Source: Pseudomonas gessardii (GTDB lineage Bacteria > Pseudomonadota > Gammaproteobacteria > Pseudomonadales > Pseudomonadaceae). Taken from it: a DNA stretch of 64,000 nucleotides. A program made the translations under genes and the position numbers. Location of the stretch: positions 1 through 64,000 of the forward strand of contig NZ_MNPU01000026.1 in assembly GCF_001983165.1 (NCBI RefSeq), given 5' to 3'. How positions within the stretch are numbered: the first letter of the stretch is position 1; every line of letters starts with the position of its first letter. Positions 45,143-54,316 of this stretch are shown here, one piece after another. The notes beneath the pieces are model-generated. The model made no database searches. It was not told where the DNA came from and worked only from the letters and a program-made list of their open reading frames with translations.

Positions 45143-46156
45143 TCAGACCAACCCACACCGCTCAAAAAACCGCTCCCGCCCCAGGATCATCAGCGCCGCA
45201 CGCTTGTGGGGGAAATCGAATTCCTTCTCGCAGTGGAAACACTGGTTCTGCATATGCCCGATCATCTTCGCATTGTCGGCTCGCGGTTCCGCCACCACGC
45301 GTTGGGTGCGCGGGTCGTCGAGGAACAGGTAGTGCACCAGCGCCGACAGCCAACTGGCAACCTTGTGCGGCCCACGGTGATGCTCCTCCCCCACCAGCAT
45401 ATGGATACCCCGGTCGTAATCGTCCGCATCATAGAACGGCGCGATGCGGTCTTCCTTGGCCCAATAGGCCTCGAAATAGGCAAAGGGTTCATCGTCGAGA
45501 CAGCCGATCAGCGTCAGGGTATGCGGGTCGGCGTCCAGCTTCGCCAGGTAGTCGCGATGCTGCTCCAGGCTGCCGCTTTCCTGCCAGAAGTTGGCGACCC
45601 GCGCGCTGTTCTGCCAGCGATTGAAGCGCGCCAGGTCGACATCGATTTCCAGCGTACGCAGTGAGATCCACGCACCCAGGCGTGCATCGAAGCGTCGATA
45701 GACTTCACCGCGCGGCTTGGGCGCACGCACCGGATGGCGCTTGCCGTTGCTGATAATCATCTGCTGCGGATAGGCATCATTCAACGGCTGGCCCAACCAC
45801 GGCTGCGGCAATTGCCAGAACAGGGTGCGCTCGCAACGCAACTGCCCCACCACGTCGGTGGCCAGCAGCAGGCCGCTGCGCAGGGCCTCGTCAGGGGTGT
45901 GCTCCAGGTGCCAGGTCAGTTGCTGGCGCTCGGGTTCCCGGGCAAACAGCCAGTAACACGCCGCCCACAAGGCTTGCACCGAAGGAACCTCAGCGGGGTT
46001 TTGCAGATGCACGTCCAGTGCATCGCCGCGCGCCAGGCGCAGGCGCACCAACGGCTGGCCTGCAAGGGTCAGGGTCAGGCGGCTATCGCTTTCGTCTGCG
46101 TTCAGGGTGGGCCCTGCCGGAAGTGGCAGGACTGACAAATCATTGGGATTAGGCAT
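45143..46156 (-). CDS. Siderophore hydroxyornithine N-acetyltransferase (IucB/PvdY-like)
   Basis: A 337-residue protein with an N-terminal extension (1-165) and a GNAT domain (about 170-335) of the siderophore acetyltransferase family: DEPFAYFEAYWAKEDRI, YDRGIHMLVGEEHHRGP, LFLDDPRTQRVVAEPRADN and FPHKRAALMILGRERFF. It should transfer acetyl from acetyl-CoA to N5-hydroxyornithine, giving a hydroxamate iron ligand in the peptide arm of pyoverdine, the role filled by PvdY(II) in some strains and by the formyltransferase PvdF in others. A perfect PvdS box 41 nt upstream supports this. The exact substrate is inferred. Confidence 0.87.
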   Translation of the reverse strand: MPNPNDLSVLPLPAGPTLNADESDSRLTLTLAGQPLVRLRLARGDALDVHLQNPAEVPSVQALWAACYWLFAREPERQQLTWHLEHTPDEALRSGLLLATDVVGQLRCERTLFWQLPQPWLGQPLNDAYPQQMIISNGKRHPVRAPKPRGEVYRRFDARLGAWISLRTLEIDVDLARFNRWQNSARVANFWQESGSLEQHRDYLAKLDADPHTLTLIGCLDDEPFAYFEAYWAKEDRIAPFYDADDYDRGIHMLVGEEHHRGPHKVASWLSALVHYLFLDDPRTQRVVAEPRADNAKMIGHMQNQCFHCEKEFDFPHKRAALMILGRERFFERCGLV

Positions 46157-46196
46157 GGAAGGGGCTCACGGTAATCATCGACAGTTAGACGAAGTG

Positions 46197-46220
46197 ACGT
46201 GAACCAACAGCAAAAATTTA
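46197..46220 (-). promoter_or_regulatory. PvdS iron-starvation box of the acetyltransferase
   Basis: Minus strand TAAAT (46216-46220), exactly N16, CGT (46197-46199), 41 nt upstream of the ATG. It is a perfect match to the box format. Confidence 0.8.
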
Positions 46221-46236
46221 AGCGCCGTTCCCGGGA

Positions 46237-47034
46237 TCAGGGCGCATCCGCTACCGGCAGCACATCGATGCGGTACGGTTCGAAGATCTTCAGCAACTCG
46301 CCACTGTCGCGCAGGCCCTTGAGCAACTCGGCAAACGCCGGGCCACTGATCGCTGCCTTGGGCCGCAGCAATGCGTAGTGGTGGTAGACCTGGTCAATGC
46401 GTTCGGACACCAGGAACTGCCCGGCAGTGTCGGCATTGCGCACCATGAAGTCACTGAGGTAGGAGCGCGTCACCAGGGCGATATCCGCACGGCCACGGGT
46501 CACCATCAGCAAGTTGCTGTCATGGGAATAGGTCAACGTGGCATTGAACTGCGCGGCCATGGCCTTGGGGTCGGGGTTGAAGTTGGCAAAGGCGTAGTGA
46601 TAACCGCTGAACACCGCCAGGCGCTTGCCCTTGAGCTCGGCGAAATACCCTTGGTCGCGACCGGGCTGGCGCTGGGCGACAAAAATCTCGGCGTCCTCCA
46701 GGCCCATGTCGACGCTGGTATGGGGAATATCCTGCCACCCCCACTGCGGGTTCTCGAAGATGGCCATGTCGACCCGGCCTTGTTCGAAATCACGAAAACG
46801 CCGGGGGATGGACGTCGGCACCAGCACGAATTGGTACTCGGTCTGCGCACGATTCAGCGCCTCCAGCAGTTGCGGCAGCAATCCGGTGTCGGCGCCCTGC
46901 TCCGGACGCACGGTGTACGGCGGAAAATGCGCGGCACCGATCCGCACCAACTGGGCCGCCGAAACTTGCGCCTGCCACAGGGTGCCCATTGCCAATACTG
47001 TAAGTCCCGCAGCCAGCCGCAATGGCGAAAACAT
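46237..47034 (-). CDS. Periplasmic SBP_bac_3 family substrate-binding protein
   Basis: A 265-residue protein with a Sec signal peptide (cleavage near VSAAQL) and an amino-acid-type binding fold: RIGAAHFPPYTV at the start, RRFRDFEQGRVDMAIFENP in the first lobe and GRADIALVTRSYLSDFM in the second. No permease or ATPase gene is adjacent, so it is an orphan binding protein, perhaps acting as a sensor partner or sharing another permease. I chose the ATG at 47034. A TTG six codons upstream lacks a ribosome site. Placement next to the PvdS regulon may be coincidental. Confidence 0.75.
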   Translation of the reverse strand: MFSPLRLAAGLTVLAMGTLWQAQVSAAQLVRIGAAHFPPYTVRPEQGADTGLLPQLLEALNRAQTEYQFVLVPTSIPRRFRDFEQGRVDMAIFENPQWGWQDIPHTSVDMGLEDAEIFVAQRQPGRDQGYFAELKGKRLAVFSGYHYAFANFNPDPKAMAAQFNATLTYSHDSNLLMVTRGRADIALVTRSYLSDFMVRNADTAGQFLVSERIDQVYHHYALLRPKAAISGPAFAELLKGLRDSGELLKIFEPYRIDVLPVADAP

Positions 47035-47131
47035 CAGGCACGCACCGTTCAAATCTGAATCTCGCTAAGCTAGGCGTTTTTGTCTGGAGAGACAACTTTC
47101 GGCCCGACAATAAATGGCTTGCGCTCCAGGC

Positions 47132-47755
47132 CTAATCAGCCTTGAGAACCATCAGCAACGCCTCATCGGCCAATTGTTCGAGGGTCATGCTGCCCTGGGC
47201 GCGGAACCAGGTCGTGGTCCAGGACAACGCCCCGGTCAGAAAACGCCGGGTGATAAACACATCCCCCTTGATATAACCCGCCTGCTTGGCCTCGCCCAGC
47301 ACCTGCAGCCAGATGTTTTCGTAGACATCACGCAACGCCAGCACCTGGGCCTGCCCTTCTGCCGACAGCGAACGCCATTCATACACCAGCACGGCCATGG
47401 CTTCGCCGCTGCCGCCCATGATCGACTGCAACTCACAGCGAATCAGCGCCAGCACCCGCTCGCGCACGTTGCCCGCTTCGGCCAGGGAGGCGTGCATCAG
47501 CGCGGTGTTGTAATGGATGGTTTCTTCCATCACCGCCCGCAGGATTTCGTCCTTGCTCTTGAAGTGATGAAAGATGCTGCCGGACTGGATCCCCACGGCA
47601 CTGGCCAGGTCACGCACGGTAGTGCGTTCAAAGCCCTTGTTGCGAAACAGGTGGGCCGCGGTCTGCAGCAGCTTGCCCCGGGCGCTGTCGGGGTCGGTCA
47701 GTTGCCCGCCGTCCACCATGGTGCGCATCACCTCCAGGGCTTTTTGCTCATCCAT
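47132..47755 (-). CDS. atuR: TetR-family repressor AtuR
   Basis: A 207-residue TetR protein with an HTH at about 25-70 (TVRDLASAVGIQSGSIFHHF). It is divergent from atuA and separated from it by two inverted CCAAGC-type operators, as reported for AtuR of P. aeruginosa, which is relieved by acyclic terpene-CoA intermediates. The start has GGAGAG upstream. The ligand is inferred from the pathway. Confidence 0.88.
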   Translation of the reverse strand: MDEQKALEVMRTMVDGGQLTDPDSARGKLLQTAAHLFRNKGFERTTVRDLASAVGIQSGSIFHHFKSKDEILRAVMEETIHYNTALMHASLAEAGNVRERVLALIRCELQSIMGGSGEAMAVLVYEWRSLSAEGQAQVLALRDVYENIWLQVLGEAKQAGYIKGDVFITRRFLTGALSWTTTWFRAQGSMTLEQLADEALLMVLKAD

Positions 47756-47815
47756 GCTGCTCTCCTCAACTACTTTGATTGCGTCATGGCCGGCAATTTA
47801 GGCCGTGACAGCCAC

Positions 47816-47831
47816 CCAAGCAAGCGCTTGG
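47816..47831. promoter_or_regulatory. AtuR operator 1
   Basis: CCAAGCAAGCGCTTGG, containing the 10-bp palindrome CAAGCGCTTG. It is the exact reverse complement of operator 2. Confidence 0.75.
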
Positions 47832-47858
47832 GCAAAAGTTATGAGCGGAGTTTACAAA

Positions 47859-47874
47859 CCAAGCGCTTGCTTGG
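47859..47874. promoter_or_regulatory. AtuR operator 2
   Basis: CCAAGCGCTTGCTTGG, reverse complement of operator 1 and 27 nt away from it, 39 nt before the atuA start. The pair would allow repression of both divergent promoters. Confidence 0.75.
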
Positions 47875-47912
47875 TAGTCTCGACCCAGCGATTTTCCAGA
47901 GAAGGACGTCCC

Positions 47913-49691
47913 ATGGACAAGACCGTTCGTATCGGCTGCGCCAGTGCATTCTGGGGCGACACCTGCACCGCCGCCGCGCAGTTGGTGCACGGCGGCGCCC
48001 TGGATTACCTGGTGTTCGACTACCTGGCGGAGGTCACCATGTCGATCCTCGCCGGGGCGCGGATGAAGGATCCCCAGGCCGGCTACGCGACGGACTTTGT
48101 CGAAGTGCTTGCGCCATTGCTCGCCGATATCCAGCGCCAGGGCATCCGCGTGATCAGTAACGCCGGCGGCATCCACCCCCAGGCCTGCGCCGCGGCATTG
48201 CAGGCTGCCTGCGACCAGGCACGGGTGCCGCTGAAAATCGCCGTGGTGCTGGGCGACGACCTGCAACCGCAGTTCAAGCAACTGCAGGGCATCAACGATA
48301 TGTTCAGCGGCGCGCCGTTGCCGGCGATGTGCGTGTCGACCAATGCCTACCTCGGCGCGCCGGGCATCGTCCAGGCCCTGCAACTGGGCGCCGATATCGT
48401 CATCACCGGGCGCGTAGTGGACAGCGCGGTGGTCAGCGCGGCCCTGGTGCATGAATTCAACTGGTCGTGGCAGGACTACGACCGACTGGCCCAGGCCGCG
48501 CTGGCCGGGCATATCATCGAATGCGGCGCGCAGTGCACCGGCGGCAACTTCACCGATTGGCACGAGGTGCCGGACTACGAGCACATCGGCTTCCCGATTG
48601 TCGACGTCAGCGCCGACGGCCAGTTCACCGTCAGCAAAGCTGCGGGCACGGGCGGGTTGATCAGCGAACTGAGCGTCGCCGAACAACTGCTGTATGAAAT
48701 CGGCGACCCCCGCGCCTATCTGCTGCCGGATGTGATCTGCGACTTCAGCCAGGTCACGCTGGAGCAACAAGGCGAAAACCGCGTACGCCTGCGCGGTGCC
48801 AAAGGCCTGGCGCCGACCGATCAGTACAAAGTCAGCGCCACCTACCCCGACGGTTTTCGCTGCACCGCCAGTTGCCTGCTGGCCGGCATGGATGCGGTGG
48901 CCAAGGCCGAGCGGGTCAGCCAGGCGATCATCAACAAGACTTCGCAACTGTTCAGCCAGCGCGGCTGGGCGCCCTATACCGAGGTCAATATTGAATTGCT
49001 CGGCAGCGAAGCCACCTACGGCGCCCACGCCCGGCGCCAGGATTGCCGCGAGGTGGTGCTCAAACTGGCGGTGCGCCACCCGAACAAACAAGCGCTGGTG
49101 CTGTTCGCCCGGGAAATTGCCCAGGCAGCCACCGGCATGGCGCCGGGCCTGACCGGCATAGTTGGCGGCAGGCCCACCGTGTATCCGCTGATCCGCCTGT
49201 TTTCGTTCCTGATCGATAAGCGCGCCTGCACCTTGAGCGTCGACTTCCAGGGCCAGTCCCACCCCTGCGAGCTGCCTGCCACAGCGGCCCTGGGCACGCC
49301 CCACACACCGCTCGACCCACCCAAGCCCGAAGGCCGTGCCGATGCCAGCGTGCCCTTGGTCAAACTGGCCGTGGCGCGCTCCGGTGACAAGGGCAATCAC
49401 AGCAATATCGGGGTGATCGCGCGCCGCCCCGAATACTTGCCGTGGATCGCTGAGGCGTTGACGCCCGAGGTGATCGTCGACTGGATGAGCCACGTCCTCG
49501 ACCCACTGCATGGGCGCGTGGAACGCTGGTACCTGCCCGGCAGCCACAGCCTCAATTTCCTCCTCGAAAACGCCCTGGGCGGCGGCGGTATCGCCAGCCT
49601 GCGCATCGACCCACAGGGCAAGGCCTTCGCCCAGCAACTGCTGGAAATACCGGTTGCCGTGCCCCGCCACCTCGCCGATCAACTCAACTAA
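47913..49691 (+). CDS. atuA: Acyclic terpene utilization protein AtuA
   Basis: A 592-residue AtuA-family protein: N-terminal domain (about 1-450) starting [12 protein letters not shown] and including [27 protein letters not shown] and a C-terminal domain (about 480-590) beginning [20 protein letters not shown]. It is required for citronellol/geraniol growth in P. aeruginosa and P. citronellolis, but its reaction is not settled. The ATG at 47913 follows GAAGGA. An upstream in-frame extension crosses operator 2 and is rejected. It is the first gene of the atuABCDEF unit. Confidence 0.92.
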   Translation: MDKTVRIGCASAFWGDTCTAAAQLVHGGALDYLVFDYLAEVTMSILAGARMKDPQAGYATDFVEVLAPLLADIQRQGIRVISNAGGIHPQACAAALQAACDQARVPLKIAVVLGDDLQPQFKQLQGINDMFSGAPLPAMCVSTNAYLGAPGIVQALQLGADIVITGRVVDSAVVSAALVHEFNWSWQDYDRLAQAALAGHIIECGAQCTGGNFTDWHEVPDYEHIGFPIVDVSADGQFTVSKAAGTGGLISELSVAEQLLYEIGDPRAYLLPDVICDFSQVTLEQQGENRVRLRGAKGLAPTDQYKVSATYPDGFRCTASCLLAGMDAVAKAERVSQAIINKTSQLFSQRGWAPYTEVNIELLGSEATYGAHARRQDCREVVLKLAVRHPNKQALVLFAREIAQAATGMAPGLTGIVGGRPTVYPLIRLFSFLIDKRACTLSVDFQGQSHPCELPATAALGTPHTPLDPPKPEGRADASVPLVKLAVARSGDKGNHSNIGVIARRPEYLPWIAEALTPEVIVDWMSHVLDPLHGRVERWYLPGSHSLNFLLENALGGGGIASLRIDPQGKAFAQQLLEIPVAVPRHLADQLN

Positions 49692-49703
49692 GGGACTCTC
49701 GCC

Positions 49704-50591
49704 GTGGCCTTCGACTCGATCTTCAAAGCCGACCTGTTCCTGGGGCAGACCATTATCGTCACCGGTGGCGGCAGTGGCATCGGCCGTTGCACCGCCCATG
49801 AACTGGCAGCCCTCGGCGCCCATGTGGTGCTGGTGGGGCGCAAGCCGGAAAAACTGCAAGGTGTCGCCCAGGAAATCAGCGATGACGGCGGCCGCGCCAG
49901 TTGGCAGGCCTGCGATATTCGTGATGAAGAAGCGGTCAAGGCGCTGGTCAGCCAGATCATCGAAGCACACGGGCCAATCCACGGCCTGGTGAACAACGCA
50001 GGTGGCCAATACCCCTCGCCCCTGGCGTCGATCAATCAAAAAGGCTTTGAAACGGTGCTGCGCACCAACCTGGTGGGCGGTTTCCTGATGGCGCGTGAGG
50101 TGTTCAACCAATCCATGAGCAAACCTTCTTTGGGAACAAAAGGCGGCGCCATCGTCAACATGCTGGCCGATATGTGGGGCGGCATGCCTGGCATGGGCCA
50201 CTCCGGCGCGGCACGCTCGGGGATGGACAACTTCACCAAGACCGCCGCGTTCGAGTGGGGCTACGCCGGGGTGCGGGTCAATGCCGTGGCGCCAGGCTGG
50301 ATCGCCTCCAGCGGCATGGACACCTACGAAGGTGCGTTCAAGGCGGTGATCCCGACCCTGCGCGAGCATGTACCGCTCAAGCGCATTGGCACCGAGTCGG
50401 AAGTCAGCGCGGCGATTGTGTTCCTGCTCAGCCCCGCCGCCGCGTTCGTCAGCGGCAGCACCCTGCGCATCGACGGCGCCGCCAGCCTGGGCAGCCGTGC
50501 CTGGCCGCTGCACAAGGCGCAGGCGCCGAGCCCGTCCTTCAATGGTTTTCACCGCGCCTACCTGCCGGATGTACTCAAGGAGGGCCAATAA
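49704..50591 (+). CDS. atuB: SDR oxidoreductase AtuB
   Basis: A 295-residue short-chain dehydrogenase starting at GTG with AAGGGA upstream. NAD(P) motif is TGGGSGIGR and the NAG motif is LVNNAGG. The 2,4-dienoyl-CoA-reductase-like region reads GHSGAARSGMDNFTKTAA, where the usual catalytic Tyr is replaced, as is common in dienoyl reductases. It is probably a citronellol/citronellal or dienoyl-CoA redox step of the Atu pathway. The precise step is inferred. Confidence 0.85.
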   Translation: MAFDSIFKADLFLGQTIIVTGGGSGIGRCTAHELAALGAHVVLVGRKPEKLQGVAQEISDDGGRASWQACDIRDEEAVKALVSQIIEAHGPIHGLVNNAGGQYPSPLASINQKGFETVLRTNLVGGFLMAREVFNQSMSKPSLGTKGGAIVNMLADMWGGMPGMGHSGAARSGMDNFTKTAAFEWGYAGVRVNAVAPGWIASSGMDTYEGAFKAVIPTLREHVPLKRIGTESEVSAAIVFLLSPAAAFVSGSTLRIDGAASLGSRAWPLHKAQAPSPSFNGFHRAYLPDVLKEGQ

Positions 50592-50594
50592 ACC

Positions 50595-52211
50595 ATGCCG
50601 GTCATCGACTCCCAACTCGACGCCCACAGCCCGCAGTTCGCGCAGAACCGCGAGGCCATGCTCACCGCCATCAACCACCTGCGCCAACTGGAACAGAACC
50701 TGTTGGACAAGGCCGCCGAAGCCAAGGGCAAGTTCGACAAACGCGGCCAACTGCTGCCCCGCGAACGCCTGAACCTGTTGCTCGACCCCGGTGCGCCCTT
50801 CCTCGAACTGGCGAGCCTGGCCGGCTACAAGCTGCACGACGACAAGGACGGCAGCGCCGCCGGTGGCGGCTTGATTGCCGGTATCGGCTATGTCAGCGGC
50901 GTGCGCATGCTGGTGGTGGCCAATAACAGTGCGATCAAGGGCGGCACGATCTCGCCATCGGGCCTGAAAAAATCCCTGCGCCTGCAACAGATCGCCATGG
51001 AAAACAAACTGCCGGTGGTGACGCTGGCCGAAAGCGGCGGCGCCAACCTCAACTACGCCGCCGAGATTTTCGTCGAAGGTGCGCGCAGCTTTGCCAACCA
51101 GGCACGGATGTCGGCCATGGGCCTGCCGCAGATCACCGTAGTCCACGGCTCGGCCACCGCTGGCGGTGCCTATCAGCCGGGACTTTCGGATTACGTGGTG
51201 GTAGTGCGCGGCAAGGCCAAGCTGTTTCTGGCCGGCCCACCGTTGCTCAAGGCGGCCACTGGCGAAGTGGCGACGGATGAAGAGCTGGGTGGCGCCCAGA
51301 TGCATGCGCAAACCGCCGGTACCGCCGAATACCTGGCCGAAAATGATGCCGATGGCGTGCGCATCGTGCGCGAGATTGTCAGCCTATTGCCGTGGGACGA
51401 CCGGCTGCCGCCTATACAGGTGCGGGCCTACGCCGAGCCGCTGTATCCGATTGAAGAGTTGCTGGGCCTGATCCCCGACGACCCGAAAAAGCCCTACGAC
51501 GCACGGGAAATCATCGCGCGCATCGCCGACGGCTCCAACTTTCTCGAATTCAAGGGCGAGTACGATCCCCACACCGTCTGCGGTCACTTGCAGATCCAGG
51601 GCCGCGCCTGCGGGTTTATCGGCAACAACGGCCCAATCACCCCCAAGGGCGCGAGCAAGGCCGCGCAGTTTATCCAGCTGTGCGACCAGAGCCAGACCCC
51701 GCTGCTGTTCTTCCACAACACCACCGGTTTTATGGTCGGCACCGAATCCGAACAACAAGGGGTGATCAAGCACGGCGCGAAGATGATCCAGGCGGTGGCC
51801 AATGCCCGCGTGCCCAAGCTGACTGTGGTGGTCGGCGGTTCCTACGGCGCCGGCAACTATGCGATGTGCGGCCGCGGCCTGGACCCGCGCTTTATCTTTG
51901 CCTGGCCCAACAGCCGCACCGCTGTGATGGGCGGAGCCCAGGCCGGCAAAGTGCTGCGCATTGTCACCGAGGCCAAGCAATTGAAAGACGGCCTGGTGCC
52001 CGATCCCAAGATGCTCGACATGCTCGAACAGGTCACCGCACAGAAACTCGATAGCCAGTCCACGGCCCTGTATGGCAGCGCCAACCTGTGGGACGACGGG
52101 CTGATTGACCCACGGGACACCCGCACCTTGCTGGGTTACCTGCTGGATATCTGCCAAGAGGCCCAGGTGCGCCAATTGCAACCCAACAGCTTCGGCGCCG
52201 CGCGCTTTTAA
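50595..52211 (+). CDS. atuC: Geranyl-CoA carboxylase beta subunit AtuC
   Basis: A 538-residue carboxyltransferase subunit. N-terminal domain binds the acyl-CoA (VTLAESGGANLNYAAE; SATAGGAYQPGLSDY). The C-terminal domain binds biotin (FFHNTTGFMVGTESEQQG; VVGGSYGAGNYAMCGRG). It carboxylates cis-geranyl-CoA together with AtuF. The methylcrotonyl-CoA carboxylase homologue LiuB is the alternative by sequence, but atu neighbours and the paired biotin subunit AtuF decide. It starts 4 nt after atuB. Confidence 0.9.
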   Translation: MPVIDSQLDAHSPQFAQNREAMLTAINHLRQLEQNLLDKAAEAKGKFDKRGQLLPRERLNLLLDPGAPFLELASLAGYKLHDDKDGSAAGGGLIAGIGYVSGVRMLVVANNSAIKGGTISPSGLKKSLRLQQIAMENKLPVVTLAESGGANLNYAAEIFVEGARSFANQARMSAMGLPQITVVHGSATAGGAYQPGLSDYVVVVRGKAKLFLAGPPLLKAATGEVATDEELGGAQMHAQTAGTAEYLAENDADGVRIVREIVSLLPWDDRLPPIQVRAYAEPLYPIEELLGLIPDDPKKPYDAREIIARIADGSNFLEFKGEYDPHTVCGHLQIQGRACGFIGNNGPITPKGASKAAQFIQLCDQSQTPLLFFHNTTGFMVGTESEQQGVIKHGAKMIQAVANARVPKLTVVVGGSYGAGNYAMCGRGLDPRFIFAWPNSRTAVMGGAQAGKVLRIVTEAKQLKDGLVPDPKMLDMLEQVTAQKLDSQSTALYGSANLWDDGLIDPRDTRTLLGYLLDICQEAQVRQLQPNSFGAARF

Positions 52212-52231
52212 CGATCAGGAGAACAATAAAA

Positions 52232-53389
52232 ATGATCTTCACCCAGGAACACGAAGAGCTGCGTCGTACCATACGGGCTTTTGTCGACCGCGAGATCAAC
52301 CCCCATGTCGACGCATGGGAAAAAGCCGGGCGCTTCCCGATCCACGAGATTTTCCGCAAGGCCGGTGACCTCGGCCTGCTGGGCATCTCCAAGCCCGAGA
52401 AGTTCGGCGGCATGGGCCTGGACTACAGCTACTCCATAGTCGCCGCCGAAGAGTTCGGCACCATCCACTGCGGCGGTATCCCGATGTCCATCGGCGTGCA
52501 GACCGATATGTGTACCCCGGCCCTCGCACGTTTTGGCTCCGATGAGTTGCGCGAGGAATTCCTGCGCCCGGCCATCAGCGGCGAACAAGTGGGCTGCATC
52601 GGCGTCTCGGAAACCGGCGCCGGCTCCGACGTGGCGGGCTTGAAAACCCACGCGCGCAAGGATGGCGACGACTATGTGATCAACGGCAGCAAGATGTGGA
52701 TCACCAACTCCCCCAGTGCCGATTTTATCTGCCTGCTGGCCAACACCTCGGACGGCAAGCCCCATATCAACAAGTCACTGATCATGGTGCCGATGAACAC
52801 CCCCGGTATCAGCGTCAGCCCGCCCCTGGAAAAGCTCGGCATGCACAGCTCGGAAACTGCCCAGGTGTTTTTCGATGATGTGCGCATCCCCCAGCGCAAC
52901 CGCATCGGCCATGAAGGCGCGGGGTTCATGATGCAGATGCTGCAATTCCAGGAGGAACGGCTGTTTGGCGCAGCCAATATGATCAAGGGCCTGGAATCGT
53001 GCATCGACAGCACCATCGCCTACTGCAAGGAGCGCCAGACCTTCGGCAAGGCCTTGATCGACAACCAGGTGATCCACTTCCGCCTGGCCGAACTGTCCAC
53101 CGAGATCGAATGCCTGCGTGCGCTGGTCTACCAGGCCACCGAGCAATACATCAAGGGCCAGGACGTGACGCGGCTGGCCTCGATGGCCAAGCTCAAGGCC
53201 GGGCGCCTGGGCCGTGAAGTCAGCGACAGTTGCCTGCAATACTGGGGCGGCATGGGTTTTATGTGGGACAACCCGGTGGCCCGCGCCTATCGCGATGTGC
53301 GCCTGGTATCGATTGGCGGCGGTGCCGACGAAATCATGCTGGGGATCATCTGCAAACTGATGGGCACGCTGCCGGGTAAAAAGTCGTGA
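52232..53389 (+). CDS. atuD: Citronellyl-CoA dehydrogenase AtuD
   Basis: A 385-residue acyl-CoA dehydrogenase. Typical segments are CIGVSETGAGSDVAGLKT (FAD/acyl binding), WITNSPSADFI, QTFGKALIDNQVIHFRLAEL and the C-terminal LQYWGGMGFMWDNPVARAYRD. In the Atu pathway AtuD oxidises citronellyl-CoA to cis-geranyl-CoA. AGGAG at 52216-52220 precedes the ATG. Confidence 0.9.
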   Translation: MIFTQEHEELRRTIRAFVDREINPHVDAWEKAGRFPIHEIFRKAGDLGLLGISKPEKFGGMGLDYSYSIVAAEEFGTIHCGGIPMSIGVQTDMCTPALARFGSDELREEFLRPAISGEQVGCIGVSETGAGSDVAGLKTHARKDGDDYVINGSKMWITNSPSADFICLLANTSDGKPHINKSLIMVPMNTPGISVSPPLEKLGMHSSETAQVFFDDVRIPQRNRIGHEGAGFMMQMLQFQEERLFGAANMIKGLESCIDSTIAYCKERQTFGKALIDNQVIHFRLAELSTEIECLRALVYQATEQYIKGQDVTRLASMAKLKAGRLGREVSDSCLQYWGGMGFMWDNPVARAYRDVRLVSIGGGADEIMLGIICKLMGTLPGKKS

Positions 53390-54168
53390 ATGCCTGCGAG
53401 ACGCTGATGCTGGAGCCGCACAACGGCGTGCTGCATGTCACCCTCAATCGCCCGCAGAGCCGCAATGCCATGAGTGTGCAGATGGTCAGCGAGCTGCGCA
53501 CGGTGCTGGCGGATGTCGCGCGTAACGAGCAGGTGCGGGCATTGGTGATCAGCGGCGCCGGTGGGCATTTCTGTGCCGGCGGTGATGTAAAGGACATGAG
53601 CCGTGCGAGCAGCCGCGAGGGCTTGCGAGATCTGAACCGGGTGTTTGGTGCGCTGCTGCAAGAGGTCCAGGCATTGCCGCAGGTGGTGATCGTGGTGTTG
53701 CAGGGTGCGGTGTTGGGAGGTGGTTTTGGCCTGGCGTGCGTTAGCGACATTGCGATTGCCGATCACCAGGCGCAGTTCGGCTTGCCGGAAACCAGCCTCG
53801 GCGTGCTGCCGGCACAGATCGCACCCTTTGTGGTGCAGCGTATCGGCCTGACCCAGGCCCGGCGCCTGGCGTTGACGGCGGCGCAGTTTGACGGGGTCGA
53901 GGCGCAGCGCCTGGGGGTGGTGCATTTTGTCGAGCATGATCCCCAGGGGTTGGCGCAGCGCCTGGATGAGGTGTTGGGCCAGGTGTTGCGTTGTGCGCCG
54001 CGTGCCAATGCCCGGACCAAGGCGTTGTTGCTCCAGAGCCTGGATCAGCCATTGGAACTGCTGCTGGATCAGGCTGCCGATTGGTTTGCCGAAGCAGTGA
54101 CCGGGGAAGAAGGCATTGAGGGAACACGGGCGTTTGTCGAGAAGCGCAAGGCCAGGTGGGTGAGTTGA
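53386..54168 (+). CDS. atuE: Isohexenylglutaconyl-CoA hydratase AtuE
   Basis: A 260-residue crotonase-fold enzyme starting at GTG and overlapping atuD by 4 nt. It contains LNRPQSRNAMSVQMV, the oxyanion region ISGAGGHFCAGGDVKDM and the second Gly-rich site QGAVLGGGFGLACVSDIAIA, with the acidic residue in FGLPETSLGVLP. It hydrates isohexenylglutaconyl-CoA in acyclic terpene breakdown. Assignment to this substrate rests on the gene order. Confidence 0.88.
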   Translation: MNACETLMLEPHNGVLHVTLNRPQSRNAMSVQMVSELRTVLADVARNEQVRALVISGAGGHFCAGGDVKDMSRASSREGLRDLNRVFGALLQEVQALPQVVIVVLQGAVLGGGFGLACVSDIAIADHQAQFGLPETSLGVLPAQIAPFVVQRIGLTQARRLALTAAQFDGVEAQRLGVVHFVEHDPQGLAQRLDEVLGQVLRCAPRANARTKALLLQSLDQPLELLLDQAADWFAEAVTGEEGIEGTRAFVEKRKARWVS

Positions 54169-54187
54169 TCTTGAAAACGCCACATCC

Positions 54188-54281
54188 CCTGTGGGAGCTG
54201 GCTTGCCTGCGATGCGGGCACCTCGGTCTGTCAGGGATACCGAGGTGATGCAATCGCAGGCAAGCCAGCTCCCACATAAGC
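54188..54281. repeat. REPIN-like doublet inside the atu operon
   Basis: TGTGGGAGCTGGCTTGCCTG at about 54190 and its inverted partner CAGGCAAGCCAGCTCCCACA ending about 54279, around a smaller ACCTCGGT/ACCGAGGT hairpin. It is a GTGGGAGC-family element in a different sequence subtype from the other two loci, and it separates atuE from atuF. Confidence 0.85.
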
Positions 54282-54316
54282 CAACACCTGCGCAACCAAT
54301 CAAACAGGGACCGAAC

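Noticed and set aside
47784-51311. 1175-codon open frame on the minus strand opposite atuABC
   Set aside because: It is the antisense shadow of three high-GC genes with clear families. Its translation is rich in Gly/Ala/His/Gln without domains and crosses gene borders.
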